Source: Bifidobacterium saimiriisciurei (GTDB taxonomy: Bacteria; Actinomycetota; Actinomycetes; Actinomycetales; Bifidobacteriaceae). Taken from it: a DNA stretch of 64,000 nt. Shown one piece after another: positions 51,340-59,469 of this stretch; within the stretch, counting starts at the first letter, position 1; each line of letters starts with the position of its first letter. A program made the position numbers and the translations under genes. The DNA lies in the NCBI RefSeq assembly GCF_010667655.1, contig NZ_WHZU01000011.1, positions 10,311 to 74,310 of the forward strand, written 5' to 3'. The notes under the pieces are model-generated. The model was not told where the DNA came from. It did no database searches and saw only the letters and a list, made by a program, of their open reading frames with translations.

Positions 51340-53085
51340 ATGTTCCATCTCAAGAAAGGCGGCCTGAGGGCCGTCGCCGTCGCGGCAGCCGTCGCGACGC
51401 TCGGCTCCCTCGGCCTCGCCGCCCCGGCCATGGCCGCGGACGCGACGCCGAACGGCGCCGAGACGAACCAGGGCTCCATCACCGTCAAGAACGTGCAGGG
51501 CGGCGCAACCGTCACCGCATACAAGGTCATCGACGTCAACTACAAGAACCTGGGCACCGCCGACAATCCGTCCTACGTGCCCACCACGCCGCAGTACGAG
51601 TGGAATGCCGCCGTCGTCCAGTGGGTCAAGGACTATGACACCGAAAACGGCGTCGACTACATCGGCGACAACAACGCCGTCACCGACCAGTACGCGGCAC
51701 TGCCGAGCGACACCAGCGGCGCGCCGAAGGCGGACGGCTCGTACTCCTCCAAGATCGCGAAGTTCTACGACAAGCTGTCCGCCGCAGTCGGCAGGGGCGA
51801 GGTCAGGCTGACCTCGTCGAAGGCGGTCACGGTCGGCGGCACCGCGGACGCGACCACGGTCACGCTCGACGGCCTGGAAGTCGGCGGCTACCTGGTGAAG
51901 ATCACGAACACGAGCGGCAACACCGAAGGCGTCGGAACCGTCGCCGACTATTCATACCGTCCGGTCGTCGTGACCATCGGTTTCAGCCAGGAGGGAACCG
52001 GCCCCTGGACCATCGCCAACGCCGAGATCGACTCCAAGCGCGACAAGGCCACCATCGACAAGTCCGTCAACGAAGACACCTCCGGCCACAAGACCGGCGA
52101 GGGCGAGAAGAACACCGGCTCCGACACCGTCGGCATCGGCAGCGTCGTGACCTACAACGTGCGCTCCGATGTGCCCGTCTTCCCGAAGGACGCCATCGAG
52201 AAGAACTACGTCATCGCCGATACGATGGACAAGGCCCTCACCCCGAACTACACGAACTCCGGCAGCCACAAGTTCAAGGTCTACGGCGTCGACTCCAACG
52301 GCAAGGAAACCCCGCTCGGCGAAGGCGCAAGCAACGAGTACTACACGCTGACCACCACCGATGCCAAGGACCTCGACGGCAAGGCCGCCACCTGGGTGCT
52401 GAAGTTCGACTACGAGAAGATCCGCCAGTACAGCAAGATCCACGTGGAATACACCGCCACGGTGAACGAGCACGCCGTCGTCGCCTCGCCCATCAAGAAC
52501 AGCGTGAAGCTCCAGTACACCAACAACCCGTACGAGCAGGACTCGCACCGCACGGTGCCGGACGAGGTCAAGGTCTACACCTTCGGCATCAAGGTCCACA
52601 AGGTGTTCATCGAGAACGGCGTGGAGAAGACCGACAACCTCCCCGAAGGCGCCGAGTTCGCCGTCTACAAGGACGGCGCCTCCACCCCGCTGCAGTTCGT
52701 CAAGACCGCAGACGGCGAATACCGTCTGGCCAAGGCCGGCGAGACCGGCACCGTGACCAGCCTGCCGGTCAAGGACGGCTACCTGAAGGTCACCGGCCTT
52801 GACGACGGCAAGTACCAGCTCGAGGAGACCAAGGCCCCGGCCGGCTACGTCAAGCTCGAAGGCAAGCAGGACGTCACCATCACCCCGGTGAAGGACGACG
52901 CCTCCGGCGAATACACCGGCGCGGTGTCGGCCCCGACCGACGAGATCGGCTTCGTCTCCACCGAGGTCAAGAACACCAAGGGCATGCTGCCGCAGACCGG
53001 TAGCGTCGGCATGGTGCTGATGACCGTGGCCGGCGTGCTGCTCATCGCGGGCGGCGTGACCGTGCTGCGCAGGCGCCGCGCCTGA
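51340..53085 (+). CDS. major fimbrial pilin, FimA type
   Basis: A 581-residue pilin backbone. Signal peptide about 9-33. The candidate pilin-motif lysine is Lys241 in TIDKSVNED, used for sortase-catalysed polymerisation. A fimbrial isopeptide domain occupies the middle, the E-box EETKAPAGY is near residue 495, and the sorting signal LPQTG is at 550-554 followed by a hydrophobic helix and RRRRA. It lies downstream of the adhesin and upstream of a class C sortase. AAAGGAAGAATC precedes the ATG. Function as shaft subunit is secure by architecture. Confidence 0.95.
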   Translation: MFHLKKGGLRAVAVAAAVATLGSLGLAAPAMAADATPNGAETNQGSITVKNVQGGATVTAYKVIDVNYKNLGTADNPSYVPTTPQYEWNAAVVQWVKDYDTENGVDYIGDNNAVTDQYAALPSDTSGAPKADGSYSSKIAKFYDKLSAAVGRGEVRLTSSKAVTVGGTADATTVTLDGLEVGGYLVKITNTSGNTEGVGTVADYSYRPVVVTIGFSQEGTGPWTIANAEIDSKRDKATIDKSVNEDTSGHKTGEGEKNTGSDTVGIGSVVTYNVRSDVPVFPKDAIEKNYVIADTMDKALTPNYTNSGSHKFKVYGVDSNGKETPLGEGASNEYYTLTTTDAKDLDGKAATWVLKFDYEKIRQYSKIHVEYTATVNEHAVVASPIKNSVKLQYTNNPYEQDSHRTVPDEVKVYTFGIKVHKVFIENGVEKTDNLPEGAEFAVYKDGASTPLQFVKTADGEYRLAKAGETGTVTSLPVKDGYLKVTGLDDGKYQLEETKAPAGYVKLEGKQDVTITPVKDDASGEYTGAVSAPTDEIGFVSTEVKNTKGMLPQTGSVGMVLMTVAGVLLIAGGVTVLRRRRA

Positions 53086-53176
53086 CGCATCCGCCTCGAT
53101 GCGATGACCGGCCGGCCGTCGTCCGGCATCTCAGGCTTCGGCCGGCCGTCCATTGCATCGGCGGCGCCCCATGACG

Positions 53177-53212
53177 ATCCCCGCGGAATGGCGATACGCA
53201 TTCTGCGGGGAT
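53177..53212 (+). terminator. attenuator/terminator between pilin and sortase
   Basis: A 13-bp stem (53177-53189 with 53200-53212, one G-T pair) and ten-base loop, 90 bp past the major pilin stop, followed by TT only. Probably reduces read-through into the sortase gene so that pilin is made in excess. Confidence 0.7.
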
Positions 53213-53236
53213 TTACGCTATCCAAATCACATACTC

Positions 53237-53300
53237 GGGCAACCCAATACCTGGGCAACCACATGCCCGGGCAACCACATATTCGAACAACCAAGGAGTC
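53237..53300 (+). repeat. four tandem 16-bp units in the sortase leader
   Basis: GGGCAACC recurs at 53237, 53253 and 53269, and as GAACAACC at 53285, an exact 16-base period. The last unit merges into the ribosome-binding region of the sortase gene (start 53308). Confidence 0.8.
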
Positions 53301-53307
53301 GGAGGAC

Positions 53308-54189
53308 ATGGCGAAACACAAGACGTCCCGAAGCAGGGCGTCCGACCGCCTCATCACCGTGGCGGCGATGCTGCTCATCCTCGCCGGCATCGGCGTGTTC
53401 TCCTACCCGATCCTCGCCGACCTGCTCTCCACGCGGCAGCATGACCAGGTCATCGCCGACTACAGTGGCACGGCCTCCACCATGTCGGCCGCCGAAAAAG
53501 CGAAGCAGCTCAAGCTGGCGCGCGAATACAACGACAATCTTTCCGGCGAGCCGCTGCACGATCCGTTCGTGCCCGGCAGCGGCTACGCGTTGCCGCAGAA
53601 CTACACCGACGTGCTCAACATCAACGGCGACGGCGTGATGGGCACCATCAGCATCCCCAAACTCAAACTCAACCTGCCCATCTACCACGGCACCGACGAC
53701 GAGACCCTCGCCAAAGGCATCGGCCACATGCGGCAGACCGCACTGCCCATCGGCGGCAAAGGCAACCGCAGCGTGCTCACCGGGCATCGCGGGCTGCCCG
53801 ACGCGGAACTGTTCACCCGGCTCGACGAGCTGAAGAAGGGCGACGTCTTCCTCATCGGCGTGCTCGACGAGACCCACGCCTATAAGGTCGTGGACATCCG
53901 GGTGGTGAAGCCCGACGAACTCTCTTCGATTCGCGCCATCAAGGGGCGCGACCTCGTCACGCTCGTCACCTGCACGCCCTACGGCATCAACACGCACCGT
54001 CTGCTCGTCACCGGCGAGCGCACCGCCTACCATCCCAGCCAGAGGAAGGAGCCCGTCGTGTCGTTCTCGCCCACCTCGCCCGACACCTGGTTCCGGTTCG
54101 GCGGCATCGCGGCCGCGGCCACGCTGCTGGCCATCGGCGGCGCGCGCTGGTGGCGGGGCCGGCGGAACTGCCCTGCAAAGGAGGCATAA
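53308..54189 (+). CDS. srtC: class C sortase
   Basis: Membrane-anchored transpeptidase that joins pilin subunits. The 293-residue product has an N-terminal transmembrane helix (about 17-35), a lid motif DPF at residues 85-87, TLSISIPKL-like strand MGTISIPKLKLNLPIYHG, catalytic His160 in LTGHRGLP, Cys222 in LVTCTPYG and Arg231 in THRLLVTGER, and a C-terminal transmembrane helix. The DPF lid and second helix are hallmarks of pilus-specific class C enzymes. AAGGAG is upstream of the ATG at 53308; the frame is open to 53104 but only noncoding repeats lie there. Confidence 0.96.
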   Translation: MAKHKTSRSRASDRLITVAAMLLILAGIGVFSYPILADLLSTRQHDQVIADYSGTASTMSAAEKAKQLKLAREYNDNLSGEPLHDPFVPGSGYALPQNYTDVLNINGDGVMGTISIPKLKLNLPIYHGTDDETLAKGIGHMRQTALPIGGKGNRSVLTGHRGLPDAELFTRLDELKKGDVFLIGVLDETHAYKVVDIRVVKPDELSSIRAIKGRDLVTLVTCTPYGINTHRLLVTGERTAYHPSQRKEPVVSFSPTSPDTWFRFGGIAAAATLLAIGGARWWRGRRNCPAKEA

Positions 54190-54191
54190 CC

Positions 54192-54692
54192 ATGACACAA
54201 GAATTCACGCCGATGCAGATTGCGATGCTGCAGCAGCTTCCCGTGGTCCGCAAGGTCAACGCCACGCGCATCCAATACACCGACGCGTTCCGCAGGGAGT
54301 TCCTGCTGCGTGACAGACGCGGCGAGTCGCCGACCGTGATATTCCGTTCCGTCGGCCTCGGTCCCGAGGTCATCGGACACAAGCGCATCGAGCGGTGCAC
54401 CCGGCGGTGGCGCGACACCGCCGATGCCATCCTGGCCAGAGGGGGAAAGCCCGTGTGGGGCGATGACGCGGACGGCTCCGAGGGGGCCGGCGGCGCGGAC
54501 GTCACCGACTTCCTGAAGTTTCTGGACGACATGCCGCGCAGCGAATCCGACAGCGTGCTCTCCGAGATGATGATCATCATCAACGGGCGTCGCATCGCGC
54601 GATTGGAGAAGGAGGTCGAGAGACTCACCAGGATCGTTCATGACATGGAGGGGGCGACGTGGGATGACGGGACCGGCGAGAACGCGGAATAG
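54192..54692 (+). CDS. small protein with helix-turn-helix-like N terminus and coiled-coil C terminus
   Basis: A 166-residue cytoplasmic protein. The N-terminal part (about 10-75) is helical with basic residues (VVRKVNATRIQYTDAFRREFLLRDRRGESPTVIFRSVGL), like an HTH_28/transposase-type DNA-binding fold. A Gly/Asp linker follows, and then a coiled coil (RRIARLEKEVERLTRIVHDME). AAAGGAGG precedes the ATG, two bases after the sortase stop, so it is co-expressed with the pilus genes. A regulatory role is possible; it is not a recognised sortase-operon component and no named family is claimed. Confidence 0.75.
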   Translation: MTQEFTPMQIAMLQQLPVVRKVNATRIQYTDAFRREFLLRDRRGESPTVIFRSVGLGPEVIGHKRIERCTRRWRDTADAILARGGKPVWGDDADGSEGAGGADVTDFLKFLDDMPRSESDSVLSEMMIIINGRRIARLEKEVERLTRIVHDMEGATWDDGTGENAE

Positions 54693-54767
54693 AACGGTCT
54701 AATCCTTGTGGCACCATGATGTGTACATACGTACATATTCATTATCGCGACCTGAGGAGAAACGCCC

Positions 54768-56036
54768 ATGGGCAATCTGCTGCTCGCCGTCATCTACGTG
54801 GCCTTCATCAGTCTCGGCCTGCCCGACGCCGTGCTCGGCTCGGCATGGCCGGTCATGTACCACCAGTTCGCCGTGCCGGTCTCATACGCCGGCGTCGTGT
54901 CCATGATCATCAGCGCCGGCACCATCGTGTCGTCGCTGATGAGCGACCGGCTCACCCTGAAGCTCGGCGCCGGCAGGATCACCGCCATCAGCGTGGCCAT
55001 GACGGCCGTCTCGCTCGGCGGATTCTCGTTCTCCTCGCAGTTCTGGATGCTGTGCCTGTGGGCCATACCCTACGGTCTCGGCGCCGGCGGCGTGGACGCC
55101 GCGCTCAACAACTACGTGGCCCTGCACTACGCGAGCCGTCACATGAGCTGGCTGCACTGCATGTGGGGCCTCGGCGCCACCGCCGGCCCGTACATCATGG
55201 GATTCGCCCTCACCCGAGACTTCGGGTGGAACAACGGCTACCGGTGGATCTCCATCCTGCAGATCGTGCTCACCGCGCTGATCGTGCTCAGCCTGCCGCT
55301 GTGGAAGGCGCGTTCGGGGGTCTCGGCCGCCGCTGCCGATGCCGCCGGCGACGGGGCCGGCGAGACCGCCGCTGCCGATGCCGAACGCAAGCCGCTCGGC
55401 CTGTTCGGCGTGCTCGCCATCCCCGGCGCGAAATCCATCCTCATCATGTTCTTCTGCTACTGCGGCCTCGAACTGACCACGGGACTCTGGGCGGCGAGCT
55501 ACATGGTGCTGAACCGCGGCGTCGACGCCGACCGGGCCGCCGCATGGGCGAGCCTGTTCTACCTGGGCATCACCGCCGGACGCGCCATCAGCGGCTTCAT
55601 GACCATGCGGTTCGACGACCCGACCATGATCCGCATCGGCCAGGCCATCATCGCACTCGGCGTCATCGTCATCGCCCTGCCGTTCGGCGGCACCATGACG
55701 CCGCTCGTCGGCCTCATCCTCATCGGCCTCGGATGCGCGCCCACCTACCCGTGCATGATCCATTCCACGCCCACGTACTTCGGCGCCGACAAATCGCAGG
55801 CCATCATCGGCGTGCAGATGGCCACCGCCTATCTCGGCAGCCTCTCCGCGCCGCCGCTGTTCGGCCTCATCGCCAACCACGTCTCCATCGGCCTGTTCCC
55901 CGTCTACCTCGGCGTCATTCTCGTGCTCATGGTGCTCATGCACGAGAATCTTCGCCGTGTGCACGCTCACCAGAGCGAAAACAGCCGGAAGCTGCCGGCG
56001 ACGGCGAAAAAACGCGGTAGTGTTGGAACGGAATGA
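54768..56036 (+). CDS. MFS sugar transporter (FucP/DHA-like)
   Basis: A 422-residue membrane protein with twelve hydrophobic segments, starting MGNLLLAVIYVAFISLGLPDAVLGSAWPVM. It lacks the DHA2 signature and has a long hydrophilic loop around residues 190-212 (Ala/Asp/Glu-rich) between helices 6 and 7. LHYASRHMSWLHCMWGLGATAGP and YLGSLSAPPLFG are typical of FucP-like and related actinobacterial sugar carriers. It lies 79 bp upstream of polyphosphate glucokinase on the same strand, so sugar import followed by phosphorylation is a reasonable inference. GAGGAG precedes the ATG. Confidence 0.88.
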   Translation: MGNLLLAVIYVAFISLGLPDAVLGSAWPVMYHQFAVPVSYAGVVSMIISAGTIVSSLMSDRLTLKLGAGRITAISVAMTAVSLGGFSFSSQFWMLCLWAIPYGLGAGGVDAALNNYVALHYASRHMSWLHCMWGLGATAGPYIMGFALTRDFGWNNGYRWISILQIVLTALIVLSLPLWKARSGVSAAAADAAGDGAGETAAADAERKPLGLFGVLAIPGAKSILIMFFCYCGLELTTGLWAASYMVLNRGVDADRAAAWASLFYLGITAGRAISGFMTMRFDDPTMIRIGQAIIALGVIVIALPFGGTMTPLVGLILIGLGCAPTYPCMIHSTPTYFGADKSQAIIGVQMATAYLGSLSAPPLFGLIANHVSIGLFPVYLGVILVLMVLMHENLRRVHAHQSENSRKLPATAKKRGSVGTE

Positions 56037-56114
56037 TAACGGAACGGCTGCTATGGCAGCAGCCGGACGCCCGCGAACCCGTCGGCGTCGACATTCAGAC
56101 CGAGGAGGAAAACC

Positions 56115-56879
56115 ATGATTGAAACCGCACAGGCCTTCGGCATCGACATCGGCGGTTCCGGCATCAAGGGCGCGCCCGTCGACCTCAAGGAGGGCAAGTT
56201 CGCGGCGGAACGCCTGCGCATCCCCACGCCCGAGGTTTCCACGCCGGACGCCGTGGCGGCGATCGTCAAGGAGATCCTCGACCACTACGAGGTCGAGGAC
56301 GGCACCCCCATCGGTGTGGCGTTCCCCGCGCCCGTCAAGCCCGGCCGCCCGCTGAACTTCATGGCCAACCTCGACCAGTCCTGGGTGGGTGTCGACATCA
56401 ACAGGCTGCTCAGCGAGAAGACCGGCCGCGAGGTGCATGTGGTCAACGACGCCGACGCCGCCGGCCTCGCCGAAGCCCAGTACGGCGCCGCCAAGGGCAA
56501 CAAGGGCCTTGTCATCGCCACCACGCTCGGCACCGGCATCGGCACCGCGCTCATCATGAACGGCGTGCTCGTACCGAACACCGAGCTCGGCCACCTCATC
56601 CTCGACGGCAAGGACGCCGAGAAGTACGCCGCCGACTCCGCGCGTTCGCGCAAGGAGCTTTCGTGGAAGAAGTGGGGCGCCCGCCTCACCAAGTACTACC
56701 GTCTGCTCGAGCACTACTTCAGCCCCGACATCTTCGTCGTCGGCGGCGGCGTGAGCAAGAAGCACGAGAAGTTCTTCCCCTACATCGAGGTCGAGACCCC
56801 GATGGTGCCGGCCACGCTGCTCAACGCCGCCGGCATCGTGGGCGCCGCCTACTTCGCCAGCACGCAGATGGAGAAGTAG
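56115..56879 (+). CDS. ppgK: polyphosphate glucokinase
   Basis: ROK-fold kinase of 254 residues that phosphorylates glucose, using polyphosphate or ATP. The phosphate-1 motif FGIDIGGSGIKGAPVDL, glucose-binding VNDADAAGLAE (Asn/Asp), GTGIGTALIMNG and the adenosine/phosphate region FVVGGGVSKKHEKFFP are all present; GIDIGGSGIKGA marks actinobacterial PPGK rather than simple ROK glucokinases. GAGGAGG precedes the ATG. It may be co-transcribed with the MFS gene; a short hairpin sits in the gap at about 56047-56065. Confidence 0.94.
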   Translation: MIETAQAFGIDIGGSGIKGAPVDLKEGKFAAERLRIPTPEVSTPDAVAAIVKEILDHYEVEDGTPIGVAFPAPVKPGRPLNFMANLDQSWVGVDINRLLSEKTGREVHVVNDADAAGLAEAQYGAAKGNKGLVIATTLGTGIGTALIMNGVLVPNTELGHLILDGKDAEKYAADSARSRKELSWKKWGARLTKYYRLLEHYFSPDIFVVGGGVSKKHEKFFPYIEVETPMVPATLLNAAGIVGAAYFASTQMEK

Positions 56880-56894
56880 CGGACAAGTAGCAAA

Positions 56895-56916
56895 GGCCGC
56901 CGGAGAGGCGGCGGCC
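56895..56916. terminator. convergent hairpin after ppgK
   Basis: A 7-bp GC stem (56895-56901 with 56910-56916) and eight-base loop between the ends of ppgK and the minus-strand membrane gene. Confidence 0.5.
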
Positions 56917-56917
56917 G

Positions 56918-59272
56918 CTACCACACGAACCAGGACCTCACGGCGTAATACGCCGTGGGGTTCGTTCGTATCAGGGGACTGATCTTGCTCGGCACGAACG
57001 TGCCGGCGATGGTCATGAGCATGGTGGCGAACACCAGCGCCACCACCACGCACACCGCGATGCGCGCGAGCCGCGCCTGGCCGACGGAGAACAGGAACCG
57101 GCGGTTCGCCGACCATTCGAATATCGCCGGAATCGTCATCGCCGCGACCAGAGAGAACAGCCAGCCGAAATCGCTCACATACCGCCAGTCGAGACCGCCC
57201 TTGTAGGCGACGAACACCAGCTCCAGCACGCCCAATGCCAGCAACGAGCAGGCCAGGCCCCAGATGCGATGGCGCATCAGCGTCCGGCGCATCGCTGGCA
57301 GGGCGGCGATCAGCAGGCAGGCGGGCATGAACCACAGGAAGCCGCATATCATGCGTTCCGTGTACTGCCACGGCTCCACATGCGTGAAGGGCACGTCCAG
57401 CCACGGGAACGAGTCGATGAGCCGCGGCGGCTGGAACAGGTAATAGCCCAGCACCTGCGGCAGCACGGAAAGCGGCTCATGATAGCGCGTCAGGTCGGTG
57501 ACGGTGAGCTGGTAGTCGTTGCCGAAATCCAGCGGGGAGCCGAAACGCCAGAGATTGTAGGCGAACAACGCGGCGAACACGGCCGCCGCAGGCAGCATCG
57601 CCGCAAGGTCGGACCGCCATGTGGTCCACAGGCCGCGGCGGGGCCACGGCAGCAGACGCATGCGGCGGGGGAGCAGCACCCCGAGGAAGCGCAGCATGCG
57701 GCCGGCGCGAATCTCGTCGGCGAAGATCGGCAGGAACAACAGCGCCGAGAAGATGAACGTGGCGCGACAGCCCAACGTCAGCGCGATGCACAGCGACCCG
57801 AACGCCACACGACGAAGGTCGATGCGAATCCCGTCCGCCTCGGGATCGGCGGTCAGGGCCGGATCGTTGATGGTCCAGGTGCGCCAGCGTGGCTTGTCGT
57901 CGTTATCGCCGTTGCCGTTGCCGTCGTTGCCGGGCATGCGCACGCGTCGTGCGCTCAGCCACAGCCACAATCCCAGGGCGGTGAACATCAGCGCCGAGGA
58001 CGGCGCCAGCTCGTAGAACGTGGGGCGCAGCCACAGGAACCACGCGTTCGACCCGCAGGCGAACACGACCAGCAGCAGGATGACCACGCCGACGCTGATG
58101 GTGGGGAAGAACCGGTCGATGATGCGGATCACCAGCAGCAGGCTGAAGATGAGGAACCCGAACAGGAAGACGGCCGTGGCCACCGGCGTCGGCAGCCATG
58201 CGCCGCCCTCGATCCACAGCGACGTGATGGCCTGGTACGGCAGGAACAGCAGCACCGACGGCACCACGCCGAAATACGTGTACCAATGGCCGTCGAAGAA
58301 CACATGATCCCAGTAGATGTCGCCCACGCCCTGCGAGAGCAGCCGGTCGCGCGTGGCCACGTCATACGGGTTGGCGGCGTCGAGCAGTGCCTGCGGCACG
58401 GGAAGGTCGAGCCATGGCCGGCCGTGCAGCAGCGAATCGGCGACCTGCGCATACTGATTGAAGTCATACACATATGAATACGGCTGGTGGAACACGTCGG
58501 AGGAACCGGACCATATCGCATTCCACACCGTGAAGACGAACATCGCGGCGAACGGCACGATGATTGCGGCGAAGGCGATGCGCTGCCTGCGACTATGCGT
58601 GTTCAATGCGATGCGGTAGAGCCTCGAACGGGGCCGGAGCATGGCGAACACCACGGCCACGGCGCTCATGGCCAGCACACGCACCGGGCTGATGCGCAGC
58701 GGCGGATGCGCGTTGACCTCCAGGGTGTCGAACGCGAACTGCGCGCCCTGCGTCTCCTGAATCCACACGCGCACGGCCCCGACCGGCCCGTCGCTCGCAC
58801 GGTTGCGCAGATAGGTGCTGGGCCTCACATGACGGTGGAACGAATCATCCGTGCCGGTATGCCATACGCCGTCGGCCGTGCGCGCGTCGATGCGCACATG
58901 CAGCGCCCAGTCGAACGGGTGCCGGTCGTCGTCCAATGCGGCGTCCCGGTTCGTGGCGGAACCCGAGGCGAACCGGACGTATCGCACGGTCTCGCCGGCG
59001 GCCCCTGCGGAATCGGTCAGTCCGCTGACCTCGATGTACGCTTTGGTGGGGTCGTCGACGCGCAGCACGCCGGCGCCGCTGCGGGCCAGTCCCTCGCCCA
59101 GCGTCATATGCGGAGACTCCACCGGAGCCGGGGCGCTGATGGCGGTCCAGAACGGCAGATTGAAGCAGACGATTTCGAGAACAAGGATGATTGCCGCCGC
59201 CACGCAACCGTATCGGTGGTTGACGGGCAGGGAGCGCAGCCAAGGCCGCACGGAAGCGATTCGGGCATTCAC
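56918..59272 (-). CDS. large polytopic membrane protein (glycosyltransferase-C-like)
   Basis: A 784-residue protein. N-terminal helix (about 24-43) is followed by an extracytoplasmic domain (about 60-190) with a beta-rich look. About ten further transmembrane helices follow from residue 193. Conserved-looking motifs include QYAQVADSLLHGRPWLDLPVP and YWDHVFFDGHWYTYFGVVPS, as in GT-C-fold or mannosyltransferase-like envelope enzymes of actinobacteria, where an aspartate in the first extracytoplasmic loop would be catalytic. Substrate unknown. The start is GTG at 59272 with AAGGTAAC upstream. Confidence 0.8.
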   Translation of the reverse strand: MNARIASVRPWLRSLPVNHRYGCVAAAIILVLEIVCFNLPFWTAISAPAPVESPHMTLGEGLARSGAGVLRVDDPTKAYIEVSGLTDSAGAAGETVRYVRFASGSATNRDAALDDDRHPFDWALHVRIDARTADGVWHTGTDDSFHRHVRPSTYLRNRASDGPVGAVRVWIQETQGAQFAFDTLEVNAHPPLRISPVRVLAMSAVAVVFAMLRPRSRLYRIALNTHSRRQRIAFAAIIVPFAAMFVFTVWNAIWSGSSDVFHQPYSYVYDFNQYAQVADSLLHGRPWLDLPVPQALLDAANPYDVATRDRLLSQGVGDIYWDHVFFDGHWYTYFGVVPSVLLFLPYQAITSLWIEGGAWLPTPVATAVFLFGFLIFSLLLVIRIIDRFFPTISVGVVILLLVVFACGSNAWFLWLRPTFYELAPSSALMFTALGLWLWLSARRVRMPGNDGNGNGDNDDKPRWRTWTINDPALTADPEADGIRIDLRRVAFGSLCIALTLGCRATFIFSALLFLPIFADEIRAGRMLRFLGVLLPRRMRLLPWPRRGLWTTWRSDLAAMLPAAAVFAALFAYNLWRFGSPLDFGNDYQLTVTDLTRYHEPLSVLPQVLGYYLFQPPRLIDSFPWLDVPFTHVEPWQYTERMICGFLWFMPACLLIAALPAMRRTLMRHRIWGLACSLLALGVLELVFVAYKGGLDWRYVSDFGWLFSLVAAMTIPAIFEWSANRRFLFSVGQARLARIAVCVVVALVFATMLMTIAGTFVPSKISPLIRTNPTAYYAVRSWFVW

Positions 59273-59469
59273 GTTACCTTATTGTAAAGGCACGGGCGAA
59301 GGCGGGGTCCATATCCCGTCCGCTTCGCGGGGCAACGACGGCCTGCGGCCGGCCGCGCGAACGATGATGAGGGCATTCCTCCGCACGTTCCGCAGCGTGT
59401 TCCTCCATGTGTTCTCTTGTGGCATGAAAACGGCGGGGCATGTCGTGATTGATTGTGACAATGGGCGGT

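Noticed and set aside
54882..57404. Open frame of about 840 codons on the minus strand opposite the MFS and ppgK genes
   Set aside because: Crosses two well-supported plus-strand genes; no domain recognised.
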